Assembly (NCBI GenBank): GCA_949130495.1
Contig: OX422208.1
Span: 395,458,561 to 395,522,560, forward strand
DNA: 64,000 nucleotides
Reading direction: 5' to 3'
Source: Sambucus nigra
Lineage: Eukaryota; Streptophyta; Magnoliopsida; Dipsacales; Adoxaceae
Of this stretch, positions 12,949 to 23,456 are shown one piece after another. The notes under the pieces were generated by a model. It was not told the DNA's origin and searched no databases. It worked only from the letters and a program-made list of their open reading frames with translations. The number at the start of each line of letters is the position of its first letter. The stretch's first letter is position 1. A program made the position numbers and the translations under genes.

Positions 12949-13741
12949 GTGAGAACAAGTGGTTCAAGTATGGAAGGACTGGAAGGTGCATACAAGGCGA
13001 TTAAGAGTATAGAAAAGATTGTGGAGCATCAAGTGAATAATGGAGCACCGAGGAATCTTGAACCAACTAGGTGTACCATTGAGCATTTCAAGAAGTTGAA
13101 CCCGCCTTCTTTTAAAGGTACTCCTAAGCACACTAAAGCAGAAAGTTGGGTGATGCAGATGGAAAAGATGCTCGATGTTCTTAAGTGTACCGATGAACAA
13201 AGGGTTTCATTTGCAACATTTATGTTAGAAGGTGAAGCCGAACATTGGTGGAGAATGACTAAGAGAATACACGAGGAGAGGAATACTTGTATAGGTTGGA
13301 AGGACTTCTTGGTGATCTTTTATGAGAAATATTTCCCTGAAACAGTGAAAGATAAAATGGCAGGTGAGTTCATGAGTCTAGTGCAAGGGAATATGACGGT
13401 TAGTCAATACGAGGCCAAGTTTATCGAGTTATCCCATTTTACACCTTATGCTGTGATAACTGATGTTTTAAAAGATAAAAAGTTTGAACGTGGGTTAAGG
13501 TTGATATTCGTAGTCGAATTTCCATCTTGAAGTTGCATCATATAGTGACGTCGTGGCTAGGGCTACGATAGCTGAGAGGGATGGCGAGGAGTACAATAGA
13601 ATTAGAGATGGTAAGAGGAAGTTTGGGGAATAAATAAGGAAGAACACAAATAATAGAAACAATTTTAGGAATACATCCAATGCTGGGGGAGCTAGGGATG
13701 ACAAACGATATAATAACAAGATATGTCAGCAATGTGGGAAG
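12949..13741 (+). pseudogene. gag of the Tekay-like element
   Basis: A 193-codon frame from the Met at 12949 carries the gag domain: NPPSFKG, AEHWWRM, EKYFPE and MTVSQYEAKF are all recognisable. A frameshift near 13503, a one-base loss judged from the reading on either side, ends the frame at 13530. The C-terminal part continues in another frame (SDVVARATIAERDGEEY) with a stop near 13633. Gag would assemble the particle. The CCHC knuckle of this gag lies in the next segment. Confidence 0.9.
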
Positions 13742-14257
13742 ATGCATGGAGGACGGCCTTATTACAAGGATACGGGAGCTTGTTTTAGATGTGGACAGAA
13801 GGGACATCAGATAAAAGACTGTCCAACCCCAGCAAGGATTTCGATACAGCCTTTAGGTGAAAAGAAGGACCAAGGCAGACAAGGTAGAGTTTTTGCACTT
13901 TCTGATACCCAAGCTTCTAATGCAGCAGTTTCACGTACACTTTCTATATGTGCACAACCTTTTCAAGTTTTAATACATCCTGGTTCTACCCATTCATTTG
14001 TTTCTGTGCGTTTTCTTAATCACTTCCCTAATAAGCCCGAACCCTTGAGTCATAGCATGCACGTTTCTACTCCTTCGGGTGAGTTTTTTATGGGAACCTT
14101 AATATATAAGTCTTGCCCTATAGATGCTAGTAGTCATAAACTATTTGTTGATTTGATAGTTTTAGACATAAAAGACTTTGAAGTCATTTTGGGGATGGAT
14201 TTGTTAGCATCGTATCATGCTAAGGTAGATTGTTTTGAAAAGATAGTTAATTTCTAA
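13742..14257 (+). pseudogene. Zinc knuckle and aspartic protease segment
   Basis: The 171-codon frame starts with a CX2CX4HX4C knuckle (C14, C17, H22, C27; CFRCGQKGHQIKDC) that belongs to gag. It continues with GRVFAL and the protease fold (VLIHPGSTHSFVS, then VILGMDLL). The catalytic D-S/T-G triad of the family reads H79-P80-G81 here, so the protease would be inactive even if translated. The frame ends with a stop just before the linker to reverse transcriptase. Confidence 0.88.
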
Positions 14258-14326
14258 TTTCCTAACCAACCAAAACTCAATTTTGAAGGAACAGGCATCC
14301 TATCTCACATTCGTATTATCTCTACA

Positions 14327-15291
14327 ATGCAAGCTTGTAGTTTTCTTAAGAAGGGATGTCAAGGATTCCTTCCGAGTGTTATTGATTTTCAAACAAAAGA
14401 GCCTATTCCTATAGATAAACATTTTCCAGATGTTTTACTAGATGATTTACCCATTCTTCCTCCTAGTAGAGAAATAAAGTTTACGATTGAACTTATTCCC
14501 GTAACTATACCAATCTCGAAACCACCTTATTGTATGGCACCTTTAGAATTAAGGGAATTAAAAGTTCAATTACAATATTTGTTAGACAAGGGTTTTATTA
14601 ACCAAGTGTATCCCCTTGGGGTGCTCCGGTGTTATTTGTTAAAAAGAAGGATGGGACAATGAGGTTATGTATAGATTATCGTGAACTAAATAAGGTGACC
14701 ATTAAGAATAAGTACCCCTTACCTCATATAGATGATTTGTTTGACTAACTTCAAGGTGCGCAAATATTTTCAAAGATTGACCTTAGGTCAGGCTATCACC
14801 AATTGAAGATTAAGGAAGATGATATTTTAAAATCAGATTTTCGTACTAGATATGGTCACTATGAATTTCTTATGATGCCATTTGGACTAACTAACGCACC
14901 GGCCACTTTTATGGATATGATGAATAGGGTGTTTAGGAAGTATTTGGATCAGTGTGTGGTTGTTTTCATTGATGACATTCTTATTTATTCCAAAAGTATT
15001 GAAGAACACGAAAAGCATTTAGAGACGGTGTTACAAATCCTTAGGAAGGAGAAATTATATACAAAATTAAAGAAGTGTAAGTTTTGGTTGCCTAGCGTCT
15101 CTCTTCTAGGACATGTCATTTCCAAGGAGGGAGTGTCGATTAACCCTCAAAAGATCAAAGCTATACTGGATTGGCCTATACCAACTAATGTGATGGAGAT
15201 TCGTAGTTTTCTTGGATTAGCAGGTTATTATCGAAGATTTGTTGAAGGATTTTCTAGTATTTCCAAACCTCTATCTAGGTTAACCCAATAG
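14327..15291 (+). pseudogene. Reverse transcriptase of the Tekay-like element
   Basis: The first segment (14327-14662) has the entry motif HFPDVLLDDLP and the CMAPLELRELK helix, then shifts frame near 14620. The next segment has [13 protein letters not shown] and [10 protein letters not shown], with an ochre stop at 14746-14748. The 14803-15291 segment holds the polymerase core: [13 protein letters not shown] and [13 protein letters not shown]. The two active-site aspartates (D57-D58 of this segment) are intact, followed by LGHVIS and [11 protein letters not shown]. The enzyme would copy element RNA into DNA in the particle. Confidence 0.92.
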
Positions 15292-15294
15292 AAG

Positions 15295-15765
15295 GTGAAA
15301 TATGAATGGTCTGAGGAAGTCGAGAATAGTTTTCAAGAACTTAAGAATCGATTAGTAAATACCCCAATTTTAACTATTCCTTTCAAGACAGGAGGATTTG
15401 TGATTTATAGTGATGCTTTTAAAAATGGTTTAGGATCTGTGCTAATGCAAAATGGAAAAGTAGTAGCTTATGACTCGAGATATTTAAAATCACATGAGCA
15501 AAATTATCCAACCCATGACCCAGAATTAGCAGCTGCAATTTTTGCTCTAAAGATTTGGAGACATTATTTGTATGGTGAGACTTATGAGATTTATACCGAT
15601 CATAAGAGTTTGAAACATATTTTTACCCAAAAATAATTGAACATGAGACAAAGGAGGTGGTTAGAATTAATGAAGGATTATGATTTCAATATTCATTATC
15701 ACCCGGGGAAAGTTAATATAGTAGCTGATGCTTTAAGTAGGAAGTGTACACCAAATTTAGCATGT
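15295..15765 (+). pseudogene. RNase H of the Tekay-like element
   Basis: It follows reverse transcriptase after an in-frame stop (TAG at the junction). [48 protein letters not shown] and [14 protein letters not shown] are all typical of Gypsy RNase H, including the D of SDA and the D of TDHKSL. An ochre codon separates TQK from NMRQRRWLE. Confidence 0.9.
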
Positions 15766-16950
15766 CTTATTACAAGCCAGGAAGCACCGTTGAAGGATTT
15801 TGGAAGTATGGAAATAGATGTATGTATTTTTAGTAAAGGAGGAATAATCTCAAATTTACAAGTACAACCCATGTTGATGGAAATGATCAAAATTGCACAA
15901 GTAAATGACACACAACTTAAGAAGATTAGAGAAGAAGTTATTGAAGGGAAGATGATTGAATTTGTGATAAGAGATGATATATTGAGATTTGGAAATAGAG
16001 TGTGTGGTCCATATGATGCCCAATTAAAGAGGAAAATTTTGGGAAAAAAGTCATTACTCGAGATTCACATTTCATCCCCGGATGTACAAAGATGTATAGG
16101 TATCTTCGAGAAGTATTTTAGTGTAATAACATGAAAAAGGAGATAGCCGAATTTGTATCTCAGTGTTTGATTTGTCAATAAGTAAAAGCTAAATATCAAA
16201 AACCATCAGGATTACTACAACCCCTACCTATCCCTGAGTGGAAATGAGAACATATTACTATGGATTTTGTGACAGGTTTACCAAGGAGTTCAAATGGTAA
16301 TGATTCTATTTGGGTAATTATTTATAGGTTAACTAAATCTGGTCATTTTCTTGCCATTAAGATTACCCCTTCTTTAGAAAAGTTAGCGAAGTTGTACGTG
16401 CGGGAAATTATTAGGCTTCATGGAACCCCAATTTCAATTATTTCTGATCGTGAGCCTAGATTTGTGTCTCGCTTTTGGAAAAGCCTACAAGCAGCCATGG
16501 GAACACAATTGAATTTTAACACCGCTTTTTATCCTCAAACAGATGGACAATCTGAGATAACCATTGAAACATTAGAGGATATGCTTAGGGCATGTATAAT
16601 TTATCTCAAGGGGAATTGGGATGATCATTTACCGTTAGTAGAATTTTTATATAATAATAGTTATCAAGAAAGTATTCAAATGACTCCATATGAGGAAATC
16701 TATGGAAGAAGGTGTCGTCCCCCTACATGTTGGTTAGAAGTTGGAGAAATAAAATTTTTGGGACCAGAATTGATCTAGATCACAACAGAGAAAGTGAAAT
16801 TGATACAAGACCGACTTCGAATTACTCAAAGACGTCAAAAGAGTTATGTTGATAATCTTCGATGAGAGTTTGAATTCCAAATAGGAGATTATGTGTTCTT
16901 GCGAGTATCACCAGCAAAGCGAGTAATCCGATTTGGAAAGAAAGGGGGTT
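15766..16950 (+). pseudogene. Integrase of the Tekay-like element, C-terminus lost
   Basis: After a variable linker the HHCC region is broken by a frameshift near 16080-16135; the two cysteines of the CLIC motif remain. The core begins at MDFVTGLP (16260) with the first catalytic D. IISDREPRF holds the second D, and TDGQSE the E. Stops occur in the CLICQ segment, before MDF, after GPELI and before EFEFQIGD. The GPY/F-like region begins (GDYVFLRVSP, then RFGKKG), but homology stops at about 16947. A chromodomain, expected in this branch, is therefore missing. Confidence 0.88.
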
Positions 16951-17971
16951 CCTTGTTTGGATTTCGCTTGCGAGATGCCCCACGCACGAACCGCAGTGCA
17001 GTATTGAGAATTGGGAGAAGTTTAGTACTTACCACTTAGATGCTAATAACTCATATATATATTTATTTATATATTGTTGTCCGTAACTAGAATATGAGAA
17101 CTTCTAGTAAAAGAGAATGTTTATGTATATTTCACATGTGTAGATTAGTGGGCGAATATTTAAGATTGGGATTAGTAGAAGTTGAGAGATAATTTAGATG
17201 GATTTTAAATGAGTATAAATTGGGAGTAAGATAGATTCCTTTGCCCTAGATAGATTTGGGCAATTATTTGGAGGGCATGTGCATACGTTTAGTTGCGCGC
17301 TTTAGTTGAGAGTGACTTGGATTTTATGGAGAGTGGGACTCCACCTTAATCATGTCATAATGCATTTATAGTTATTATGCATTTTAATGCACTTGCTGTA
17401 AAAAAAATCAAACCTCGGGATCTGACCCATTTATATTTTCTCTTACTATGCATCTATATTGTTGTATTCTAGGTGTTCCTCCACAAGGACACCATTGTTG
17501 TTATCCATCCAGTGTATTTGTGGAGCTGTGGTAATAGCGGACTGTTGCGGTATTTTGATATAGTCGATTCCTATCTTTTTATATCTAGAGTAGGTTTCAG
17601 TTTGTATATCGGGTTTATACCCAAGTGTTGTAGTGCAACACTTTTATATTGTCTCTTTCAGATTAGTTTATTGTCTGTGACCCGATAACATATTCCGGTA
17701 TTTTTATTTTGTACATTGGGTTGTACACTTTTATATCATTTGAGCATGCGTGTGTCTCTCATCATATTTGGATGTTATGTTGTTGGTTAGATGCTGTATA
17801 GTTGGTTTAATAAATGTTTAAAAAAAATTGATACCCTCTTTTTGTGGTAATGGTTAGTTAGCCGTGTTTATTTTAGAATCGTCAGTAGATGCTGAGAATG
17901 ATTCACTTGAGATTATTGATTATTTTAGTATAGGGCTGGCAACCCGTTATTATTTTAAGGGAGGTGTCACA
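16950..17971 (+). repeat. LTR fragment of a different Tekay-type family
   Basis: The end (AAGGGAGGTGTCACA at 17971) and the general style (a T-rich stretch ending TTCTAGGTGTTCCTCC near 17475) fit the 3' part of a plus-strand Tekay-type LTR. It is not similar to the 10646-12698 LTR. No primer binding site follows; the Tat RNase H reading resumes within a few bases. The left limit is set by the loss of integrase homology. Confidence 0.45.
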
Positions 17972-18308
17972 GGTACAACATGAAGCCATGGTCGATGGTC
18001 TAGGCTTAGCTATGCACTTTAAGGTGCAGTAAGTTAAAGCTTTCAAAGATTCCCAACTGGTGGTTAATCAGGTCATTGAGATTTATCAGGAAAAGTGTGA
18101 TATCTTGGCAAGGGATTTGGTGATTGTCAGAAATCTCATCCATAAGTTACTAAGGTTCAACATCAAAAGAGTCCCCATAGAGGAGAACTTAGAGGTTGAC
18201 CATCTAGAAAGGGTTGCCTCCTTTGACAAGGTCGTCCCAAATGTCTTGGTGGTCTTATTAGACCAGCCAAGCATTTCTCAACTCCATATCAACATAATGG
18301 AAAAATGA
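17972..18308 (+). pseudogene. Second (archaeal-type) RNase H of a Tat-lineage Gypsy element
   Basis: HEAMVDGLGLAM, VKAFKDSQLVVNQV and IKRVPIEENLEVDHLE match the extra RNase H domain that marks the Tat lineage (Tat, Ogre, Retand and relatives). The DSQLV aspartate and the ENLEVDHL segment are visible. One stop lies near 18028. The first half of the domain is cut off by the upstream LTR fragment. It leads directly into the integrase linker. Confidence 0.85.
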
Positions 18309-18816
18309 CCTAAGAATTGATTGGATAACTACCATTGGGTAATACCACATATATAGAATTATGCCCAAAGATAAACTCCACGCTAGAAGGTAAAAGTCTT
18401 TAACTTCAAGATACTACCTCGAGGATGCGTCTATGTTCAAGAATGGGCTCTTCTCTGCACCTCAGCAATGTCTTAGCCCATGTAAATTCATCTTTATTCT
18501 CATAGTATCTATGAAGATGTCTATAGTTCCCATAATTTCATTTAAAATTTAGTCTTCAAGGTCTTGAGGCAAGGGTACTTCTGGCCTGCCATAAGTAAAG
18601 AAGCTAAAGATTTATTGCAGCACAGTGAAAAGTGTCAAAGGTTTCCTTTCGTCCCAAAGAAACCAATGGACAAAATGGCCTCAATGCTAAGCTCGTGGCT
18701 CTTTTTCTAATGGGGAGAGGGCTTGTAAGGGCTTCAGGCTCTCATTAAAGGTCAAAACAAATTCGGCATTGTGGTGATTGACTATTTCACAAAGTGGGAT
18801 GAGGCTGATCTATTAG
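18309..18816 (+). pseudogene. Tat integrase, N-terminal half, interrupted by a Copia insertion
   Basis: About 18590-18720 reads QGYFWPAISKEAKDLL then SEKCQRF, the zinc-binding HHCC end of Tat integrase. Next comes a KFGIVVIDYFTKWDEADLL segment that belongs to the catalytic core. The first catalytic aspartate (a GIDI-type motif in relatives) falls in a stretch reading WGEGL-stop-GLQ and is lost. Reading stops exactly at ATTAG (18812-18816), where a Copia element is inserted. The rest resumes at 23457. Confidence 0.88.
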
Positions 18817-19857
18817 TGTAAGGACATATTTTCATAGGTTTGTTATCAATTTATTATGTCATATACCGCTACACCGTCGAAAAGAATTCAAGAGACATTT
18901 ACATCAAATACGGATCCGAATTACTCAAGTTCTTCATCATTCAAGACTCCGCGAAGTGTACTTTGGTAAGGTTATGCTTTTAATACCTTAACTTTTCACT
19001 TAGAGCTTGTGGGATATTTTTATAAAATATTTTCTAAGTGTTGGAGCAGACTTTTTCGTCAAAATTTGAGAATGAGTATTTTTTCTAAGTGTTGAAGCGG
19101 ATATTAAAATAATATTTTTTTTCGCCACAGTCGTTTGAGCGAGATGGCATGTCGTGCGATCGTGTTCGAACAACAGCTATCCTTCGTTCGAGTAACATGT
19201 TGATCTCGTTCGAACGAGCTCTATTTTCGAAGTGGCACGATTTTCTATAAAATCTCATTCTTTGGTAACATTTTTCTTAAGAATTCCCAGAGTTTTACAG
19301 AACAGAAAAACTGCGAAAGCAGAATTCTTTAGGCTTTTTCCTTTTGGGGTTTAATTCCCTTTTTGTTTTCAATTCACAAAACTCCTATTTGCTTTAGTGA
19401 ATTGTTTTGGTGTTTCAAGAACACAACTTTGATTTTGTTCAACCTTTGTGGAGAAGGGATCTCCATATTTGATGGGTGGATATCGAGCGTAGTCATTCAG
19501 CGTGTGGACGAGCCGAAGACGACGAATCGACGCCTGGAGGGTATTTCGCTGTCTCTCGTATCTTTGAAGATTTGTTGAAGGTACCGTGCATTACACACTA
19601 GTGGGAAATTATCGGGTTGTATGTAAGTCAAAGGTGTTTTGAATTCTTCAAAGTGTTTATAAAAGGTTTTACCCGAAAGGGGTTTTTTCCTGAAACAGTC
19701 GTCTTTATTTTTCTTGCATGGGTTGAATTATTTATGATGTTTAGATAAATGTGTAGGGGCTGAATTAAGTTTGTTTAAAAATAGAATCTAATTAAACAAG
19801 TGTGTCAGTTTATAAATTTGCGAATTTAATCATTATCACACAGTCACGTTTTTTACA
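18817..19857 (+). repeat. 5' LTR of the nested Copia-type element
   Basis: Begins TGTAAGGACATA and ends TTTTACA, 1041 bp. A cluster of CGTTCGAACG-like palindromes lies at about 19130-19222. Confidence 0.95.
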
Positions 19858-19860
19858 AAT

Positions 19861-19872
19861 TGGTATCAGAGC
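19861..19872 (+). promoter_or_regulatory. Primer binding site (initiator tRNA-Met)
   Basis: TGGTATCAGAGC occurs three bases after the 5' LTR end. Confidence 0.95.
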
Positions 19873-19970
19873 AGGTTGCGCTAATTTATTGCGTATTCCT
19901 ATTTTTCGCAAAATTGTGTGATATTGATTTTTTTGAAAAATCAGTTTTGTGAAAAATTGCAATTTTTCCA

Positions 19971-20738
19971 ATGAAACGCCCATTTAATGAGGAGCCTATT
20001 TTTGAAAAAATTCACGACCGTGCTGAAAAATTAAAAAGTTTGAATTTGAAACTTTGCAAAAGAATTCAAGTTTTGGAAAAAGAAAATTCTCTCTTTAAAA
20101 GTAAGATTAAATATTTGCAAGCGTTTCAAACTCAAAGTGATATTTGTCATGAGCATTTTGGTAATTTGTGTATTGATTTTGATTCTGTGAAAATTGCCAA
20201 AAAGAAGAGTGACGAGAGAGTCCTTGTTTTAGAAAAAGAATTGGAGGACCTTAAAAATTCGATGGTTTGTGTTTGTGCCAAAGAGGATAAAAACATTGTA
20301 GTCAATGAGTTTGTGGCATGTGAAGAGACTCTTGGGAAAAAATGTGCTTTAATTGGGGGAGAGAGAGATAACCTTTTAAGAAATGTTGAAAATTTGAAAA
20401 AAGCGTCCCTCAAATTGGAAGTGTCTAATTCTTTGCTTGAGTCAAAAATTTTGAAGGTAAAAAATGATTTGACAGACTCGAGTAGGTTTGATAGTGATGG
20501 TAATGGCTCATCTTATTCTCATGCTTCTAGTGCTAAAGCCAAAACCATTATTTGTTTTAGAGGGTCAACAAATTTCAAGGATGTTAGAAAAGGTCAACCC
20601 ATAGGTGTCGTTCCACCCGTTTACACATGTTCATATTGTGGTAGGAAAGGTCACCTTAGGCGTTTTTGTTTTGATCTTGAAAAATGTCCTAGGAAGTTTA
20701 TGTCTAGTGTTCATGTGGTTCCTAAAGCCCCAACATGA
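19971..20738 (+). CDS. Coiled-coil protein with C-terminal CCHC zinc knuckle (gag-like), intact ORF
   Basis: This is the longest undamaged ORF in the window, 255 codons from the first Met after the primer binding site. Residues about 10-170 are rich in K, E and L with heptad-like spacing (KLKSLNLKLCKRIQVLEKEN style), so a coiled coil is likely. A Ser/Gly-rich linker follows (about 168-188). At 220-233 there is a CX2CX4HX4C knuckle (CSYCGRKGHLRRFC) of the kind that binds retroelement RNA. It resembles the C-terminal half of SIRE-type gag; the N-terminal capsid-like part is missing. Its intactness inside an element with about 6% LTR divergence is notable. It may help package RNA in trans, which is inference; it may also simply have escaped damage. 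Confidence 0.75.
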   Translation: MKRPFNEEPIFEKIHDRAEKLKSLNLKLCKRIQVLEKENSLFKSKIKYLQAFQTQSDICHEHFGNLCIDFDSVKIAKKKSDERVLVLEKELEDLKNSMVCVCAKEDKNIVVNEFVACEETLGKKCALIGGERDNLLRNVENLKKASLKLEVSNSLLESKILKVKNDLTDSSRFDSDGNGSSYSHASSAKAKTIICFRGSTNFKDVRKGQPIGVVPPVYTCSYCGRKGHLRRFCFDLEKCPRKFMSSVHVVPKAPT

Positions 20739-22383
20739 CGTTTCACATCTATTTGGGTCACGAAATCACTTTTAGAGGCACTAGATTTTAGACAAGTTGA
20801 TTCTCGTTTGCTTGCACATGATTCTTCTCTTGCCATATCATATAGATGATTGTGTTTGCATGTTTTCCATACACTAGTTGTGATATTCATGATGTATACT
20901 TGTTTGCTAGTGTTATGACATGTGTACTTTTCGTATAAATTTTTTCTTTTAAAAATTTTGAAAAAATACAAAAAAAAAATTATTTTGATAAAAAAAATTA
21001 ATTTGGTTTGCATTGTTTATGGATGGACACTTAGGATGACCTAGTCACAACATCATTCCATTTTTTCATGTGACTATTTGATAGTGTTTTGAGACAATAT
21101 ATCATGTCATCTTTGTGCTTTATAATATTTTGAGTCATTAAGATGTAATTAAGTGTTACTTCCTACATGTTTGACTCATAAATTCCTTTATTGCACACAT
21201 GCACGGATTTGTTTGATTATTGTGCTTGTCTTACCACATGTTGGTTGGGTGTTTTCACTTCAATCATGTCCTTAAAACGAACCAAGCGCGATAAAACTTG
21301 ATAAGAAAGTTGTGCATATAAGAACGTTTTGTGAGTTTGTGTGCTTTATTTAAAAACGGTGAAGGGCTACGAAAGATTATTTTTATTTATCCTTTGCCAT
21401 TAAGACGCCGTTTAAATTGGACCTAAAAAATTGAGGAATTTTATTATCCGGGGTCCAAAGAGGTTTAAAAGAGCCCGAAAAAATTTAAAGGCAATAAAAA
21501 GAAATTCATGCCAAATATGGGCCATTTAGGTTTTTGCACCAATTCTCCAAAGTTTGAGAATTTAGTTTACCGCCTCTAAAAGAAAATATATATGAGGGAG
21601 TTTGGATGGAGAATTAAAACGGGTTTGCATGTTCTTGAAAATCTTGAAAAAGCGGTAAATAGTTTTGGACATTATTGGTGTGGAAATCATTTGACTTTGA
21701 TTTGTTGATTTGCATAAGATGATGTCATCTAAATTCAATAATTTTTACACCAAAGGATACTTTTGATTTTCATTCGTTAGGAGTACACTATGCATCGTGC
21801 ACATATGATTGATTGAGTTTATTTACCTATCGAATGTGTTCACACCCATTCATTTTGTTTACATGACTTGGTTGTTTGAGTTTAAATCCATGGTGTGATT
21901 TTTAGTATCTTATTTTTGTATAAAAAAATTGAAAAATCAAAAATAGTTGTGAAACTTTTTGAGATACTCCTTTGCATGCGCGTAGTTTGATCCATGTTCG
22001 CTATGCATTTTATCGTGGCACTCCATGTTTTGATTTTTTTTCTTCTTATTTGTCTATTTGGGGACATCATAAAAAGGGGGAGAAAGAATTATCATGTTAT
22101 GGGGGAGTTTTTGCATTATGGGGGAGATTTGGTTTATTAATGCTTTATTTTTATATCATTTCAAACTCGATACGTCACGAAAGTTTTTGCTTTATCTCAT
22201 GTGTGTAGGTACAAAGATTGAAGATCAAGATGTTGCACACCCTGATGAGAAAGGCTTTGAGAATTGACGAAGATGTTTGAAGAACAGTTTTGAGGTCTTG
22301 CAAATTAATTCATGGGAGGGTAGATTTGTATAGGCATTTTGGTTTTTGATAATTCGGATTTTTTATGTATGTATCGGCATAGA
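20739..22383 (+). other. Non-coding internal region of the nested Copia-type element
   Basis: No protease, integrase or reverse transcriptase motif was found in any frame. Runs of GGGGGAG occur around 22075-22125, as they do in the 3' part of SIRE-like elements. Confidence 0.65.
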
Positions 22384-22397
22384 CAAAGGGGGAGATT
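22384..22397 (+). other. Polypurine tract
   Basis: CAAAGGGGGAGATT lies directly before the 3' LTR (TGTAAGG at 22398). Confidence 0.9.
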
Positions 22398-23456
22398 TGT
22401 AAGGACATATTTTCATAGGTCCGTTATCAATTTATTATTTCATATACCTCCACACCGTCGAAGAGCATTCAAGAGACATTTACATCAAAGACGGATCCGA
22501 ATTACTCAAGTTCTTCATCATTCCAGACTCCGCGAAGTGTACTTTGGTAAGGTTATGTTTTTAATACCTTCACTTTTCACTTAGAGCTTGTGGGATATTT
22601 TTATAAAATATTTTCTAAGTGTTGGAGCGGACTTTTTCATTAAAATTTGAGAATGAGTATTTTTTCTAAGTGTTGAAGCGGATATTAAAATAATATTTTT
22701 TTGCCACAATCGTTCGAGCGACATAGCATGTCGTTTGCACGAGACGGCATGTCACGCTATCTCGTTCGAACGACAGTTGTCCTTCGTTCAAGCGACATGC
22801 TAATCTCGTTCGAACGAGCTCTGTTTTCGAGGCGGCGTGATTTTTTTAAAATCTCATTCTGTGGTAACGTTTTCTTAAGAAGTCCCAGCGTTTTACAGAA
22901 CAGAAAAACTACGAAAGCAGAATTCTTTAGGCCTCTTCCTTTTGGGGTTTAATTCCCTTTTTGTTTTCAATTCACAAAACTCCCATTTGCTTTAGTGAAT
23001 TGTTTTGGTGTTTCAAGAACACAACTTTGCTTTTGTTCAACCTTTGTGGGGAAGGGATCTCCATATTTGATCGGTGGATACCGAGCGTAGTCATTCTGAG
23101 TGTGGACGAGCCGAAGATGACGAACCGACTCCTGGAGGGTATTTCGCTGTCTCTCGTATCTTTGAAGATTTGCTGAAGGCACCATGCATTACACACTTGT
23201 GTGCGATTATTAGGTTGTATGTAAGTCAAAGGTCTTGTGAATTCTTCAAAGTGTTAATAAAAGGTTTTACCCGAAAGGGTTTTTTTTCCTGAAACAGTTG
23301 TCTTTAATTTTCATGCATGGGTTAAATTATTTATGATGTTTAGATGCATGTGTAGGGGCTGAATTAAGTTTGTTTAAAAATAGAATCTAATTAAATAAGT
23401 GTGCCAGTTTAGAAATTTTCGAATTTAATCATTATCACACAGTCGCGTTTTTTACA
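22398..23456 (+). repeat. 3' LTR of the nested Copia-type element
   Basis: 1059 bp, matching 18817-19857 from TGTAAGGACATA to TTTTTTACA. It is about 20 bp longer within the palindrome cluster (about 22720-22820). Confidence 0.95.

Larger units (their letters stand above)
10646..16950 (+). mobile_element. Tekay/Del-like Gypsy element, 5' LTR plus gag-pol, 3' end truncated
   Basis: The order is 5' LTR, tRNA-Met primer binding site, gag, protease, reverse transcriptase, RNase H and integrase, all on the plus strand. That is the Gypsy order, and the motifs fit the Tekay/Del chromovirus branch. Stops and frameshifts occur in every domain. The match is lost shortly after the GDYVFLRVSP motif of the integrase C-terminus, so the chromodomain, the polypurine tract and the element's own 3' LTR are missing. 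The next 1 kb is an LTR fragment of another family. No 5-bp target duplication could be matched (TTAAC before 10646, GGTAC after 17971). Confidence 0.85.
18817..23456 (+). mobile_element. Non-autonomous Copia-type element (SIRE/Maximus-like) nested in the Tat integrase
   Basis: Complete structure: LTRs at 18817-19857 and 22398-23456, a primer binding site, one ORF and a polypurine tract. It is flanked by the 5-bp duplication ATTAG (18812-18816 and 23457-23461), and the integrase reading continues on both sides, so the insertion is certain. The internal region is only about 2.5 kb and has no protease, integrase or reverse transcriptase, so movement would need enzymes from a relative. A zinc-knuckle protein, GGGGGAG runs near the 3' end and an AAAGGGGGAGATT tract suggest the SIRE/Maximus branch; this branch assignment is inference. 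By eye about 11 of the first 178 LTR bases differ. Confidence 0.9.

Noticed and set aside
22961..23292. Several overlapping frames of 70-85 codons on both strands near the end of the 3' LTR, also present in the 5' LTR
   Set aside because: They lie inside the LTR, overlap on both strands and carry no motif; these are shadows of LTR sequence.
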